Shown: positions 18,759 to 27,540, counted from the first letter of the stretch. The stretch is DNA of 64,000 bases from Vibrio sp. 10N.261.45.E2 (GCF_002875705.1 NZ_MCZZ01000058.1:1-64000), one strand, 5' to 3'. Notes: a model not told the origin generated them from the letters alone. A program made the numbers and translations.

Positions 18759-18856
18759 TACCGTCGTCTCCAGTACCCATGAACTAGCGGCCTAGTTGGT
18801 CGCTAGTCACCGAAAGCCAAAACAATGTAACACCATCACGGACATACGGAGTTCAC

Positions 18857-19177
18857 ATGGCAACACAGCTTCAATGCGAAATCAAAATCTCGACAAGCTT
18901 AATGGCCGTTTCAGTGGTATCTGTCCACTACGATAACAATCAATTTCTCGGACTCATCGATCAAGACGGAGATATTTTGGGTATGCCGTTCAACAACCGA
19001 CCTTACAAGCCAGTCAATCCATACAGTGAATCACATAGCAAACCACGTATCGGTGAGCCCTACATCGGTTACGCCGCCAAGCAACGTTACGATGGCACCT
19101 ACGATATCCTATCCGAGCCCAAACCCGTTTCAAGATCCTGGGAAGACATCGAGGATGCACAAGTCACCGAACTTTAA
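18857..19177 (+). CDS. unknown 106-residue protein
   Basis: A short beta-rich protein with no signal or membrane segment, starting after ACGGAG. It lies 98 bp after the methyltransferase gene and precedes three further small genes on the same strand; all may be read from the methyltransferase promoter. No family recognised. Confidence 0.65.
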   Translation: MATQLQCEIKISTSLMAVSVVSVHYDNNQFLGLIDQDGDILGMPFNNRPYKPVNPYSESHSKPRIGEPYIGYAAKQRYDGTYDILSEPKPVSRSWEDIEDAQVTEL

Positions 19178-19270
19178 TGCAAATAAAGGCCGGAATCTCT
19201 TCGGCTAATTGAAATTTCACCGAGCCCTTCTTGTTATAAATGGATATCGTCAGAAATTGGAGACATCACA

Positions 19271-19666
19271 ATGCTAAAGAAAATTACGAGCTTTACCCTA
19301 AAATCAGTCCTCGCGTTCTCTGTAACGATAATCCTCGTATCATTCGGTCAAATAGGTCAACTCATGGCGAGTAAAACCCACCTTGAAATGTCAGTCATTG
19401 AAAATTGGATCACCTCTCACCCAGCTGATATCGTGCTGGTGGCCGAGTATCGAGAGCATTGCTTAAATCATGGCAAACAGGTTACCAGAGATAACCTCGA
19501 ACAATCCTTTGCAGAGGCCAAACTAGAAGATTTCCTTGTCACCAAAGAGCGCTGTGCGAAATCGATGGGGCTAGAAGAGCTGCATAACAACATTGAAGTC
19601 GCCGTCCAACAAATCGAGTCGTATGCTTGGCCATTGTCATTGCTGGACGACTCACTAACAAACTAA
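19271..19666 (+). CDS. unknown membrane-anchored or secreted protein
   Basis: The 131-residue product starts with a positively charged tip and one long hydrophobic stretch (about residues 9-33), then a helical part with two cysteines. It is either a signal-anchored periplasmic protein or a secreted one. GGAGA lies 6 nt before the ATG. Confidence 0.65.
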   Translation: MLKKITSFTLKSVLAFSVTIILVSFGQIGQLMASKTHLEMSVIENWITSHPADIVLVAEYREHCLNHGKQVTRDNLEQSFAEAKLEDFLVTKERCAKSMGLEELHNNIEVAVQQIESYAWPLSLLDDSLTN

Positions 19667-19682
19667 CGATAAGGAGCTTGCC

Positions 19683-19955
19683 ATGTTACATACACAAACA
19701 AGCCCAACTGCGGCACAACTAAAACATATCATTGCAAAAGCCGAACAAGACAAAGCGTATCGATTAAAAACGGCAGCGTTTAAAGAGTGGCAGCACAAAC
19801 TCCACCCAAATGACCAACTCCCCCGAGGTGCCTTCTTTAAGAACAAACGTGCGGGAAAGCCAATCGTTATCATGGACGAATTTCATAGGTACTTCGAAAG
19901 ACCAGCACATCCATTCCCGCATGACCCAACAGCCGCTAGTCAGCGAGCAGCATAA
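19683..19955 (+). CDS. unknown 90-residue basic protein
   Basis: The start follows AAGGAG. The product is helical, rich in Lys and Arg with no membrane segment, and ends in an Ala-rich tail. No family recognised. It lies 16 bp after the preceding gene and 16 bp before the next, so an operon is likely. Confidence 0.65.
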   Translation: MLHTQTSPTAAQLKHIIAKAEQDKAYRLKTAAFKEWQHKLHPNDQLPRGAFFKNKRAGKPIVIMDEFHRYFERPAHPFPHDPTAASQRAA

Positions 19956-19971
19956 ATCGAGGGAAAAGACG

Positions 19972-20316
19972 ATGAAAAAGCTACTTGTATCAGCACTTTT
20001 AATACTGTCGGCAGCACTTTTAATCATGTCGGCATCGAACGTGGTAGCTACTGAAGAAAAAGAACCCTATACAATTCCTGCTGCTGAACTAAAGAAGGTA
20101 GAACAAAAGTTCAATGTTGCTCAGTTTGGTCAGCAAGTCGCGGTTATGGCACTGAGTTACGTCAAAGATATTCGAGATGTAGATGGCAAGAAAGTGGTCG
20201 ATGTGGTTATAGTGGACAAGCTTTGCCATGTAACGATTATTGAGCATGACAACGGGTTACAAGCTGAACAAGTCGCTTGTGATGCAGGAAATTATTTCGA
20301 CAATCGAGACAAGTAG
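19972..20316 (+). CDS. unknown secreted periplasmic protein
   Basis: A clear signal peptide (MKKLL then a Leu/Ala-rich core, cleavage near residue 26 after VVA) precedes a small soluble domain of about 88 residues with two cysteines that could form a disulfide. The ATG at 19972 follows GAGGGAAAAG. No family recognised; being in the small-gene operon after the methyltransferase, it may act at the cell surface. Confidence 0.7.
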   Translation: MKKLLVSALLILSAALLIMSASNVVATEEKEPYTIPAAELKKVEQKFNVAQFGQQVAVMALSYVKDIRDVDGKKVVDVVIVDKLCHVTIIEHDNGLQAEQVACDAGNYFDNRDK

Positions 20317-20674
20317 AGGGAAAATATCGTGATAAAAAAATACCAGTATCAGACCTAGATCGTGGCATATTTGAAACATCGCCCAATCCGGTTGGCACTT
20401 ACAGAACATCGTGGATCATGCAATTGAGTAGAAAGCCTAGCAAATGCCAATTGCCCCGTGGTTTTGGCAAATTGTCAGGAAAACAAATTTAAGAAGAAAA
20501 TAATCGATCTGAAATAGCAGGTTAAAATATGCACAGTTTATGCAATTGGATTTCTTAGACACCGATTTGGTTAAAAAATACACGGGGGTTATACCCCCAA
20601 ATCCTCTGAATGACAATCAAGCGAATGAATATAGCTGCATAATGATTCACACTAAAAAGCCCTGACACCAACTA
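20317..20674. other. intergenic region, nothing firm
   Basis: No gene was found. A short perfect inverted repeat GGGGGT-TAT-ACCCCC lies near 20584-20598. It resembles, in reverse order and with a 3-bp gap, the G6/C6 boxes, but does not match their 45-bp spacing. Confidence 0.35.
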
Positions 20675-21136
20675 TCAACCTAGAAAATATTGTCGATACG
20701 CCGTCGAGCGTCGGAACCACATCATCTCTACGCCAACAAAGCGACTCAGTTCACCATAAGCCTGTTTCATTTCACTCATCAAATCTGATGTTATTTCAAA
20801 GAGTTTATAATAGATAACTTCTTGCTTTTGCGAGTTCAGCTTCGCCAAGACTTGATAGGTAGGGTCTACATAGTCGCCATCAGCCAGTTTGAGCCAGCAG
20901 TGTTCTATCGGTAGCCAAGTACCGCCAAAATTGACCATTGCAACCCCGTAAACCACAGAGTCTGCATTCAGTAAATTTAAAGCCAGAGCGCTGTTGTCGT
21001 AACAAAATGTTGGAATTGTTACTTGCTCTATGACGGCCAATTTGTCATCAGGAAGGTCAGTCACCGTGACCCCCTCCATGTGTTCAGGATTAACGCAGAT
21101 CATTTTCGCCATTTCTGGACTCGCTTGAATACTCAT
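20675..21136 (-). CDS. unknown protein with Cys-His-Asp papain-like pattern
   Basis: The 153-residue product has FCYDNSALAL (about residues 44-53), then IEHCWLKLADGDYVDPTYQ (about 79-97). A Cys followed by helix, a His in an HCW/HAW strand, and an Asp in VDPT is the layout of small papain-fold (NlpC/transglutaminase-like) proteins found in phages and plasmids. Whether it is active as a protease, amidase or acyltransferase cannot be told. It starts at 21136, 2 bp after the stop of the upstream gene. Confidence 0.65.
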   Translation of the reverse strand: MSIQASPEMAKMICVNPEHMEGVTVTDLPDDKLAVIEQVTIPTFCYDNSALALNLLNADSVVYGVAMVNFGGTWLPIEHCWLKLADGDYVDPTYQVLAKLNSQKQEVIYYKLFEITSDLMSEMKQAYGELSRFVGVEMMWFRRSTAYRQYFLG

Positions 21137-21137
21137 A

Positions 21138-21380
21138 CTATGCCCACCACGGTTTGTTGCAGGCCCAAACAATGGTTGCTCCCGCTTCATATTTGCATTG
21201 CTCTGCAAAGTCATGAGCCTCTTCTGAATGGCCAAAGCTTTCATCGGTATCAATACCGAACACATCTGCCGCATGACCGTTCAGTCTTACGCCGAAGCCT
21301 GTGAACTGATTGGCTTTATCAAGGACTTCATAAATCGTTGCTGTGTTTTCTTCTGTATTCGTTGCTGTATTAATTGACAT
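21138..21380 (-). CDS. unknown 80-residue protein
   Basis: Small acidic protein with a mid-protein HAADVFGIDTDESFGH stretch; no family recognised. It is the first gene of a two-gene operon preceded at 58 bp by the C6/G6 paired motif. A perfect GAACCTGT/ACAGGTTC inverted repeat lies just upstream of its start (21386-21413) and could be an operator. Confidence 0.65.
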   Translation of the reverse strand: MSINTATNTEENTATIYEVLDKANQFTGFGVRLNGHAADVFGIDTDESFGHSEEAHDFAEQCKYEAGATIVWACNKPWWA

Positions 21381-21385
21381 GATAT

Positions 21386-21413
21386 GAACCTGTTATTGGT
21401 TGAGGACAGGTTC
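21386..21413. promoter_or_regulatory. inverted repeat operator candidate
   Basis: GAACCTGT (21386-21393) and ACAGGTTC (21406-21413) form an 8-bp dyad with a 12-bp centre, between the start codon at 21380 and the C6 box at 21438. It could bind a dimeric repressor or fold in the 5' leader over the ribosome binding site. Confidence 0.5.
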
Positions 21414-21437
21414 ATTATGCGTAATGAAATATGCCTT

Positions 21438-21504
21438 CCCCCCAGAACGAGACGATGGCCAACAATTTAGGGTTTCAGAGGCATTTACGGGGGGAGTTGG
21501 GGGG
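21438..21504 (-). promoter_or_regulatory. C6-N45-G6 paired motif with an extra G6
   Basis: CCCCCC 21438-21443 and GGGGGG 21489-21494 are 45 bp apart, and a second GGGGGG follows at 21499-21504, 10 bp after the first, about one helical turn. It is the richest site of the set. Confidence 0.6.
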
Positions 21505-21592
21505 AGTGAGCGTTGTTAGCATGCCGAGTTTAGAGAGCGCAGTGCCATCTCACACAGACAGTATCACCTCAGTGACAATCAATGACATCAAT

Positions 21593-21847
21593 CTAACAGG
21601 TCATGATCTTGTAATGTCCCATTGTCCCTCTTAGAAATTCTTTTGATACCCTCTTAATGTGCTCGATATCCGAGTCGTTGAGTTCCGGGTAGTAGTTGAC
21701 AACCAAGGCACGCACCGCCGCATCACGACTGACATGGATACCCAAATCTCTTTCAATGACATTCACAAACTCAGGTTTACCTGAACCGCGAATACCTTGA
21801 TCACGCTTCCGGCACGTCTTGAAGATAGCCCACTCTTTCTTGCTCAT
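21593..21847 (-). CDS. unknown 84-residue protein
   Basis: A basic N-terminus and a C-terminal helical part containing LNDSDIEHIKRV; no family recognised, with a faint resemblance to small DNA-binding helical proteins. An AAGGGC site precedes the ATG. It probably shares the promoter of the next upstream gene (start 22115). Confidence 0.55.
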   Translation of the reverse strand: MSKKEWAIFKTCRKRDQGIRGSGKPEFVNVIERDLGIHVSRDAAVRALVVNYYPELNDSDIEHIKRVSKEFLRGTMGHYKIMTC

Positions 21848-21908
21848 CGTAAAGCCCTTATATTCTGGATGCGCTCTGTATTAACGCGACGCGACCTTGA
21901 CCACCAAA

Positions 21909-22115
21909 TCAATGAATGGGGGTTAACGTCATACTGAAATCAGGTGCCACCCATTGCTTGAAGTCACCGGAATGAACAACAAGTTGAAGCTTATAGCCAG
22001 TACAATTGAGCTCTTTTTTAGCAAGCCTCACTAGAGCTAGACCTGTTTTGTCCGTTTTAAATTCAACGGTCTTTGATGTGAATGCCGAGTGCAGTTCCGC
22101 TTTAAATGTTTGCAT
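21909..22115 (-). CDS. unknown 68-residue protein
   Basis: Small protein with a beta-rich end (LQLVVHSGDFKQWV, then MTLTP). The ATG at 22115 is chosen; a GTG at 22127 would add four residues. It is divergent from the gene at 22299, and the two share the paired C6/G6 region. Confidence 0.55.
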   Translation of the reverse strand: MQTFKAELHSAFTSKTVEFKTDKTGLALVRLAKKELNCTGYKLQLVVHSGDFKQWVAPDFSMTLTPIH

Positions 22116-22171
22116 GTGATATCTCACTTAGTTCGTTAGATACCTACAGTATGCAACCTCGTCTCCCCTCT

Positions 22172-22228
22172 CCCCCCATTTGGTTTTTGCAGTGATATAT
22201 GCCCTACTCACATCGTTAAGAAGGGGGG
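22172..22228. promoter_or_regulatory. C6-N45-G6 paired motif in a divergent promoter
   Basis: CCCCCC 22172-22177 and GGGGGG 22223-22228, 45 bp apart, lie between divergent genes starting at 22115 (minus) and 22299 (plus). TAGAAT 18 bp after the G6 is a possible -10 for the plus gene. Confidence 0.6.
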
Positions 22229-22298
22229 AGATTTATTTAGCAGCCATAGAATAAAAGTTCAGCTACATAATCCGTCATTCGAGAACAGGGAGAAGATC

Positions 22299-22643
22299 AT
22301 GAGCCAAACCATTACCGTGTATTCATCGAACTACCATCACGGAAGCAAGTCTGATGGCGTATCGAGCAACGATCTGGAACCGTACATCTCCAATAATTAC
22401 GCCGACGCTTTGGGTTACATATTCGATTACGTGAAACAGCGCATCATCCATTCTTGCCCGGACCTCTTTGTTGAAGAGCAGCTTGAACGTCCGTCGATGA
22501 ACTGCGATGAGCTAAAAGTAATGCTCGACGAAGCGAGCCAAGATCAGCAGGAGAACTATTGTGATTGGTATTTTGAAATGGAGAATGAAAGCCTGACCAC
22601 GGCTTCGTATTGCATCAAAGAGCATTCTATTTCGTTGTCGTGA
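22299..22643 (+). CDS. unknown 114-residue acidic protein
   Basis: Strongly acidic, soluble, with three cysteines; the start follows CAGGGAGAAG. No family recognised. It is controlled by the divergent C6/G6 region upstream. A CCGTC-TAA-GACGG hairpin lies about 45 bp after its stop (22689-22701). Confidence 0.65.
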   Translation: MSQTITVYSSNYHHGSKSDGVSSNDLEPYISNNYADALGYIFDYVKQRIIHSCPDLFVEEQLERPSMNCDELKVMLDEASQDQQENYCDWYFEMENESLTTASYCIKEHSISLS

Positions 22644-22920
22644 TGACGGATGGGGGCGTCCACCAGCAAATACGTATTGAGCCAATGTCCGTCTAAGACG
22701 GTGAGCCCCCCTTTCTGAATGTAGATCTTTTATACACATCAAAGTGACTGCATTCGGTAATTAATATTCCTAATTTGGGTCACTAATTGCTAATAGTAAT
22801 TGTCCGGTAATGTATAAAAGATTGGCAACGATAAGATATAGCTTTGTACTTGTAAAAAATTCTCTTCTCGTTGCATTGTTGCTTTTTGAACATCGAAAAA
22901 AGTCTATTAGGATTTACTCT

Positions 22921-23373
22921 ATGAAGAACCAATTTGTTAACAAAAAACTCGCTGTAAACCTATACCTTCCAGCTCTACTAGCCATCATCGTCTTTTGTTC
23001 TTTCTTAGGAGGTATCAAGTGGATGGATAAAGGACTGTCTGATATCAGTGACAAATACATTGAACAAGTTGACACCTTGATTAATCAAAGCAGTAAATCG
23101 AACACAGACGAACGATTGTACGCTCAAAAATTTTCACCAGCGTTAGATTCCTTCGAACGAAAAATATATACGATAGAAACAAAAAAAGGGGTATATCATA
23201 CTATCTACAACAGTGAATTGATCGTACCTCTTGGGGCAAAGGTCTTCGTCATGCACCCAATCACAAAGGACACTGAACTTTATACCCACCTGAATCTGGA
23301 CAGATTTGCGGCCATTTGTATCGAAGATATGGATGATATCGAGTGTTATCGAGGTAAGATTCAGGAGATCTGA
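22921..23373 (+). CDS. unknown single-pass membrane protein
   Basis: The 150-residue product has one membrane segment (about residues 10-35) followed by a periplasmic domain with two cysteines close to the C-terminus (AICIEDMDDIECY). The ATG at 22921 has AGGA 8 nt upstream. The reading frame is open for 111 bp further upstream but without a better start. The gene is more AT-rich than its neighbours. Confidence 0.6.
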   Translation: MKNQFVNKKLAVNLYLPALLAIIVFCSFLGGIKWMDKGLSDISDKYIEQVDTLINQSSKSNTDERLYAQKFSPALDSFERKIYTIETKKGVYHTIYNSELIVPLGAKVFVMHPITKDTELYTHLNLDRFAAICIEDMDDIECYRGKIQEI

Positions 23374-23628
23374 ATGGCTATCTAATCTCTCAAGTGCTCC
23401 CCGTTTCGTGCGAAAATCAACTCTATTACGTAGCCGTGATGCATGCTGGTGGAAGAAATAAAGTGAGTCTTGGCCAACAGAGAGAGTTTAAGACTCACAG
23501 CCTGCCATCGAATCAACGCTCGACATCCACTCCAGGTATGAGCCACCAGCCCCGAGCGCCTTCAACGACTTTCAAATCGTTATTCGGCCACAAATAATGA
23601 GCGTATCAATTCCCTGCCTTTAGCAAAA

Positions 23629-23883
23629 TCAAACTAAACCGTTGTAAATGTATGAAGCATGGGTGTGTCCAACGATAAAAAAGAAGTCGATGTTCAGCTC
23701 TGCCCTAGACAGCATCTCCTCGGTAACAATCAAGCAAGGAACACGAGATCCATTGCATAGGATGTGTCCTACCTCCAGTTTGTCTTTTTCAGCCTTAACC
23801 GCATTAGGATAGATGGTTTTCACATCAGCTTCTGCTCGCTGATGGTCTGTCAAATGGCATTCTTCATGTAATTTTTTCATCAT
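23629..23883 (-). CDS. unknown 84-residue protein
   Basis: Starts with ATG after CAGGAAA. The N-terminal part is charged and helical; the second half is beta-rich (VGHILCNGSRVPCLIVTEEML). No family recognised. It is the last of a run of minus-strand small genes reading from about 25323 to 23629. Confidence 0.6.
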   Translation of the reverse strand: MMKKLHEECHLTDHQRAEADVKTIYPNAVKAEKDKLEVGHILCNGSRVPCLIVTEEMLSRAELNIDFFFIVGHTHASYIYNGLV

Positions 23884-23899
23884 AATTTCCTGATCTTAA

Positions 23900-23929
23900 A
23901 CTTCCGCTAATCCAACTTCCGCTAATCCA
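23900..23929. repeat. perfect tandem 15-bp repeat
   Basis: ACTTCCGCTAATCCA occurs twice head to tail (23900-23914 and 23915-23929), immediately upstream of the 84-residue gene. It may be a repressor site or a slippage duplication. Confidence 0.7.
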
Positions 23930-23964
23930 AGTCGTTCAATGCAAACCACCAGCAACATCAGTGG

Positions 23965-24363
23965 TTACTGAATGGCTAACACATAGTTTGGCAAACAGTT
24001 AACACGTAAAGCACGATGGATCGGCTTATTGTTTTCTGAAGCGCTGAATTTCGCGGTTTCAATGCAATAAAAGTGGGGTGTTTGTGATTGATAGGGACAA
24101 TAGCCTACATACGACGCAGCGGTCGTTTCAATGGGCTCAAAATCAATTAGCGTACCTCGGATAACGGCATGCACCAGTTTTGATTGCTCACGTTTAACCT
24201 TTGCTTGCCCCTTCTCGCTTACGACAAACTCGCAGTCCATCAATGACAATGAAGGACTGTAGCCAATCACCTTCCCATAAGACTCTTTCTCTCGTGACCG
24301 AATAGAATACACACGCGTCGTATCAGTGGAGCGATGTAAGTTCAGATACACATCAACTTTCAT
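23965..24363 (-). CDS. conserved plasmid protein of unknown function
   Basis: The 132-residue product begins MKVDVYLNLHRS and carries GKVIGYSPSLSLMDCEFVVSEKG and LVHAVIRG. This resembles small proteins seen on many plasmids and phages that begin with a YLNLH strand and include a VHA-x-V-x-G strand, for which I know no function. The start is supported by TTGGAGA upstream. Confidence 0.65.
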   Translation of the reverse strand: MKVDVYLNLHRSTDTTRVYSIRSREKESYGKVIGYSPSLSLMDCEFVVSEKGQAKVKREQSKLVHAVIRGTLIDFEPIETTAASYVGYCPYQSQTPHFYCIETAKFSASENNKPIHRALRVNCLPNYVLAIQ

Positions 24364-24410
24364 GTCATGATCTCCAAGGTGTTAAGAGAAAGAATCGAAC
24401 AAGGTGTCAT

Positions 24411-24767
24411 TTAGCAATAGCGAGCTTCATGAGCGGCTTTGAGCTTTTCCATCAGCGACGACAAGACAGCGGCTTCCACATCAGGCAGAGACTCACGAGC
24501 GAATACTTCAAGGAACTCGAAATCCAACGCCTCATAAGTAGCATCGAACTGACATACCTCATCCGGCGCTTCAACTGCTGCTCTTTGCATGTCATCCAAG
24601 AGCTTGCAATGGTCTAGGTATTGCTCGGTCGTACCATCAAGTAACTGGTTGGTTTCAAGCCAATGAAGGAGCCTATCCCATGCCATGTCTTCGTCCGTGG
24701 CATGCACAAGGTATGATTCAGGTTCGCCGCCTTCTGCGTGTGTAACGACTAAAAATAATTGCTTCAT
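24411..24767 (-). CDS. unknown acidic 118-residue protein
   Basis: Very acidic, with an N-terminal beta strand (KQLFLVVTHAEGG) and long helices; such composition is common in DNA-mimic or adaptor proteins, but nothing specific is seen. ATG 24767 follows TTGGAGATAG. It belongs to the run of minus-strand small genes behind the promoter at about 25390. Confidence 0.65.
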   Translation of the reverse strand: MKQLFLVVTHAEGGEPESYLVHATDEDMAWDRLLHWLETNQLLDGTTEQYLDHCKLLDDMQRAAVEAPDEVCQFDATYEALDFEFLEVFARESLPDVEAAVLSSLMEKLKAAHEARYC

Positions 24768-24822
24768 GTCTATCTCCAAATTAAAAAAGTTCGGGGGACT
24801 GGGGACACCATTACGTCCCGTT

Positions 24823-25323
24823 TTAGTCAGCTAATGCCACCTCTTGAGCTTGCTTTGTCGCGATGTCCACAATTTCGCTTTCGAGGAATTCCTTGATTTT
24901 ACTTTTACGAATTTGCTTCAAGTTCTTGGCTTTAAGTTGAAAGTCTTCAATGGTTTCCTTGCTGGAGGCAATTTTCGATTCCCAATACTGAAGTTCGGTA
25001 GGATCGGATTTCAGCTGAACCTTATATTCTTCAAGATCACATTGAGCGTCATTGACCACCCATAAGTGAGCAAGCAAATCCAATCTCGATTTATCTAAGA
25101 TATGACTTTTGCAGGCCAGCATCGCTGATCGTTGGTCTTTATGCTCAATGAAGGAAAAGCCTGAATTTTCAGGTAACGAAGGCATGATCACTTCTACAAT
25201 CTCGTTGCCTTGACTGTCGTAGCCACCATGAGCACTTGGGTACTTCGATAGCATTAGAATGCCGCAATATGCGAGCTCATCATGAATGACTTGATACCAG
25301 CTGTTGCCCCAAAACATTGCCAT
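24823..25323 (-). CDS. unknown protein with C-terminal coiled coil
   Basis: The 166-residue product has a mixed N-terminal half (residues 1-80) and a long charged helix, likely coiled coil, from about 90 to 160. The start follows GGAGAAATC. It is the first gene of the minus-strand run (25323, 24767, 24363, 23883) and is divergent from 25498. No family recognised. Confidence 0.65.
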   Translation of the reverse strand: MAMFWGNSWYQVIHDELAYCGILMLSKYPSAHGGYDSQGNEIVEVIMPSLPENSGFSFIEHKDQRSAMLACKSHILDKSRLDLLAHLWVVNDAQCDLEEYKVQLKSDPTELQYWESKIASSKETIEDFQLKAKNLKQIRKSKIKEFLESEIVDIATKQAQEVALAD

Positions 25324-25385
25324 GAGATTTCTCCAATCTGTTGTGTGTGATGACAGCCAAAGAATAGATTCGACCTATCTCCCCT

Positions 25386-25442
25386 CCCCCCACTCACTGT
25401 GGCAAGTCAATCGCTATCTACCGTGCGAGCCAATGTGGGGGG
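25386..25442. promoter_or_regulatory. C6-N45-G6 paired motif in a divergent promoter
   Basis: CCCCCC 25386-25391 and GGGGGG 25437-25442, 45 bp apart, lie 63 bp from the minus start (25323) and 56 bp from the plus start (25498), almost symmetric between the two operons. Confidence 0.6.
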
Positions 25443-25497
25443 AGCCCTTACATTCATCCACTAAAGTATCTCTAAACCGCAATCACGGAGATGCAGC

Positions 25498-25821
25498 ATG
25501 AACAACCTTACTTTTGAAACTTGGGTGGAATCCTTTAAACCAATCATCAATGAGAATGGGGGTAGCGCCATCTTCCTTGATGAACAATGCATCTCATTCG
25601 AAACCTATGGCAACGACCTAAAAACCATCAAAAAAACCGACGCCAGTCGAGTTTGGACGATCATTGAGATTGACGTTGATGAAGAAGAGGATGAGCTGGG
25701 GGAGCCTATCGACAGTAAATGGGTGATTGTCAATGGATGCCATCAGGTTAATCGAATTGCCTACATCATTACTCAAACGCCATGGCAAGACGGCAGTGAC
25801 TACGAGATCACTTACGACTGA
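25498..25821 (+). CDS. unknown acidic 107-residue protein
   Basis: Acidic soluble protein with a central EIDVDEEEDELGE stretch flanked by beta strands (WTIIEI and WVIVNGCHQVNRIAYIIT). The start follows ACGGAGA. It lies 42 bp before the next gene on the same strand. No family recognised. Confidence 0.65.
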   Translation: MNNLTFETWVESFKPIINENGGSAIFLDEQCISFETYGNDLKTIKKTDASRVWTIIEIDVDEEEDELGEPIDSKWVIVNGCHQVNRIAYIITQTPWQDGSDYEITYD

Positions 25822-25863
25822 TACAAATCACACCTACTCCTTAAGACCCAAAGAGAGGCTAAT

Positions 25864-26382
25864 ATGGACATGAATAATCAAAAAATCGTCGCTAACGATC
25901 TACTCAAGGCAAGAAGTACTGCTGATCCATCAATTGTATTGGAATGTGCTGATGGCAAAGTACGCATTTATTCGTTCCCAATCTCAGACCAAGACAGCAA
26001 AGAAAAGATGACCATGGCGCTGCGCGTTCTTATGGGTAAACTCAACGTGCTCAAATACACGTTCGTTCTAGAAGCTTGGATGAGTACCAACCCAGACATC
26101 AAACCTTCGATGTCGCCTACACGACAAGAGTATATGGTGTTTTTGATCAATGACCGTGTAAACGAGACATGCACATTCTGGCCGATTCAAAGAAAAGAAG
26201 ATGGCTCTGGCTTTGTCACCGAAACACACGATGTAAACCAAAACGGACAATCCGGTCTAATGTGCGATTTGTTTGACACTGAGCCGTATGAAAAACTCAG
26301 TTTTACGAAAAAACGAGCGATCGACAAATTGGTTCTCAGACTACTGAACATGCGTGCAGAAGCAATGCCAACCTTTCATTAG
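25864..26382 (+). CDS. unknown 172-residue protein
   Basis: Starts after AGAGAGG. Soluble mixed alpha/beta protein with an NDRVNETCTFWPIQRKEDG stretch in its middle; no family recognised. It closes the two-gene plus-strand operon and is followed by a bidirectional terminator. Confidence 0.65.
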   Translation: MDMNNQKIVANDLLKARSTADPSIVLECADGKVRIYSFPISDQDSKEKMTMALRVLMGKLNVLKYTFVLEAWMSTNPDIKPSMSPTRQEYMVFLINDRVNETCTFWPIQRKEDGSGFVTETHDVNQNGQSGLMCDLFDTEPYEKLSFTKKRAIDKLVLRLLNMRAEAMPTFH

Positions 26383-26402
26383 TAAAAATATACCCACATA
26401 AA

Positions 26403-26427
26403 AAAGAGCACCTGAGTGCTCTTTTTA
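26403..26427. terminator. bidirectional terminator
   Basis: AAAAAGAGCAC, loop CTGA, GTGCTCTTTTT: a stem flanked by A and T runs between the convergent genes ending at 26382 and 26430. Confidence 0.85.
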
Positions 26428-26429
26428 TA

Positions 26430-27143
26430 TTACGCGACTTGTGAGTACTTGCTATCCGGTTCGCCATCTCGGACCAACTCATAGAGCAAAGGTTCATAAT
26501 AGTTCGTGGACATAAGGATCAGATACACCGGAACACCTTGGTCATAGAGCGCTTTCTGAAACACTTTGATTTCTTTCAATGTCATAGAAGAAGTGCGCTC
26601 CTTCATCATTCGCGCTTCGTTAATCATGTTCTCTGAATAAAATTGGACGCCGATGGAATTGACCTTCAGGTACGGCTCGATGCGCTTCCCCAATCGGTGT
26701 AACAAGAACTGATCACTAAAACCAGACTGCTTCAATCGCATAACCTTGTCCTTCAACTGCTTTTTCCGATCAGAGACGTACCGCTTTTGTTCACTAACCA
26801 ATTGAGCAGCCTTTTCAGTAAGTCCTTTTTTATTTTTAAAAATGCCGTGCCTTGCGAGTCCTAATAACTCATGTTCATTCACTGTCGTTGAAGATGGCGA
26901 ACCATCAAGGTTGTACCGAGTGTAGGAAGCTCGATAGCAATTGATTAACGCCAGCTTGTACTCCCTACTGGAGAAAAACCTATCCAGATATACAGAGACA
27001 TCTGCCTGTTCGAACGATTGGCAGAGTGTTTTGTGTAAAGAAGTACCAGCCCCAATTGCCAATGGCTTGAGTGGTGTTCTGGCCAGAATAGGAAATAGTG
27101 TGAATGCACATTGTTGGATTTGCTCTTGAATACCACGATCCAT
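26430..27143 (-). CDS. FinO/ProQ-family RNA chaperone
   Basis: FinO/ProQ proteins bind the terminator hairpins of small RNAs; FinO represses F transfer through the antisense RNA FinP. In the 237-residue product, residues about 12-98 match the domain: FPIL-x-PLAIG (17-31), DVSVYLDRFFSSREYKLAL (48-66) and RYNLDGSP-x-VNEHELLGLAR (76-98), the last being the most conserved block. A basic C-terminal helix follows, as in ProQ extensions. The start at 27143 follows GAGGGTAAAC. It lies just upstream of the first T4SS block in opposite orientation, so it could regulate transfer or copy number through a plasmid RNA; no RNA target was identified. Confidence 0.85.
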   Translation of the reverse strand: MDRGIQEQIQQCAFTLFPILARTPLKPLAIGAGTSLHKTLCQSFEQADVSVYLDRFFSSREYKLALINCYRASYTRYNLDGSPSSTTVNEHELLGLARHGIFKNKKGLTEKAAQLVSEQKRYVSDRKKQLKDKVMRLKQSGFSDQFLLHRLGKRIEPYLKVNSIGVQFYSENMINEARMMKERTSSMTLKEIKVFQKALYDQGVPVYLILMSTNYYEPLLYELVRDGEPDSKYSQVA

Positions 27144-27321
27144 GTTTACCCTCGACGATTGTTCCATACCATCATCATTGTATCTAAATGAGTTTACAGA
27201 TTGACAAATAGCGAGTGAAAAAGGCGAAATTACCTAACACATGAAAATGGACTGGTAAATTGCTAAACCGTCATGGGTTTCGTCGTATAACAGAGTTAGT
27301 GCATAACTAGCGAGATATAGT

Positions 27322-27540
27322 ATGACGCCTGAATTTGAAGAAAAACTCGACCGATTGAACAAGCTTCGAAAAACCGCAATGAAAAGCAATGCATTTTCGG
27401 ACGCTGCAAAAGAGCACGAAAAAGCCATTCAAGAAACCGACAATCACTCCCTCTCAGCAACCAAAAAAACAAAAAAGAAGAAAGGCCCCAAGTCTCTAGC
27501 AGAAATCTACAAACCGCATGCACACGAAGAGACACATTAA
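27322..27540 (+). CDS. small lysine-rich protein
   Basis: The 72-residue product has a charged N-terminal helix and a KKTKKKKGPK cluster, consistent with nucleic-acid binding or a disordered tail. It is divergent from the ProQ-like gene. CGTATAAC at 27284-27291 could be its -10 element. No family recognised. Confidence 0.55.
   Translation: MTPEFEEKLDRLNKLRKTAMKSNAFSDAAKEHEKAIQETDNHSLSATKKTKKKKGPKSLAEIYKPHAHEETH

Noticed and set aside
20584..20598. GGGGGT-TAT-ACCCCC dyad as another member of the C6/G6 motif
   Set aside because: Order and spacing are wrong (3 bp instead of 45) and no gene start is near.
22706..22711. C6 run after the gene ending at 22643
   Set aside because: No partner 45 bp away and no minus-strand gene start at the expected distance.
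23394..23597. 67-residue plus-strand frame with GTG start
   Set aside because: Composition is poor and there is no upstream ribosome site.
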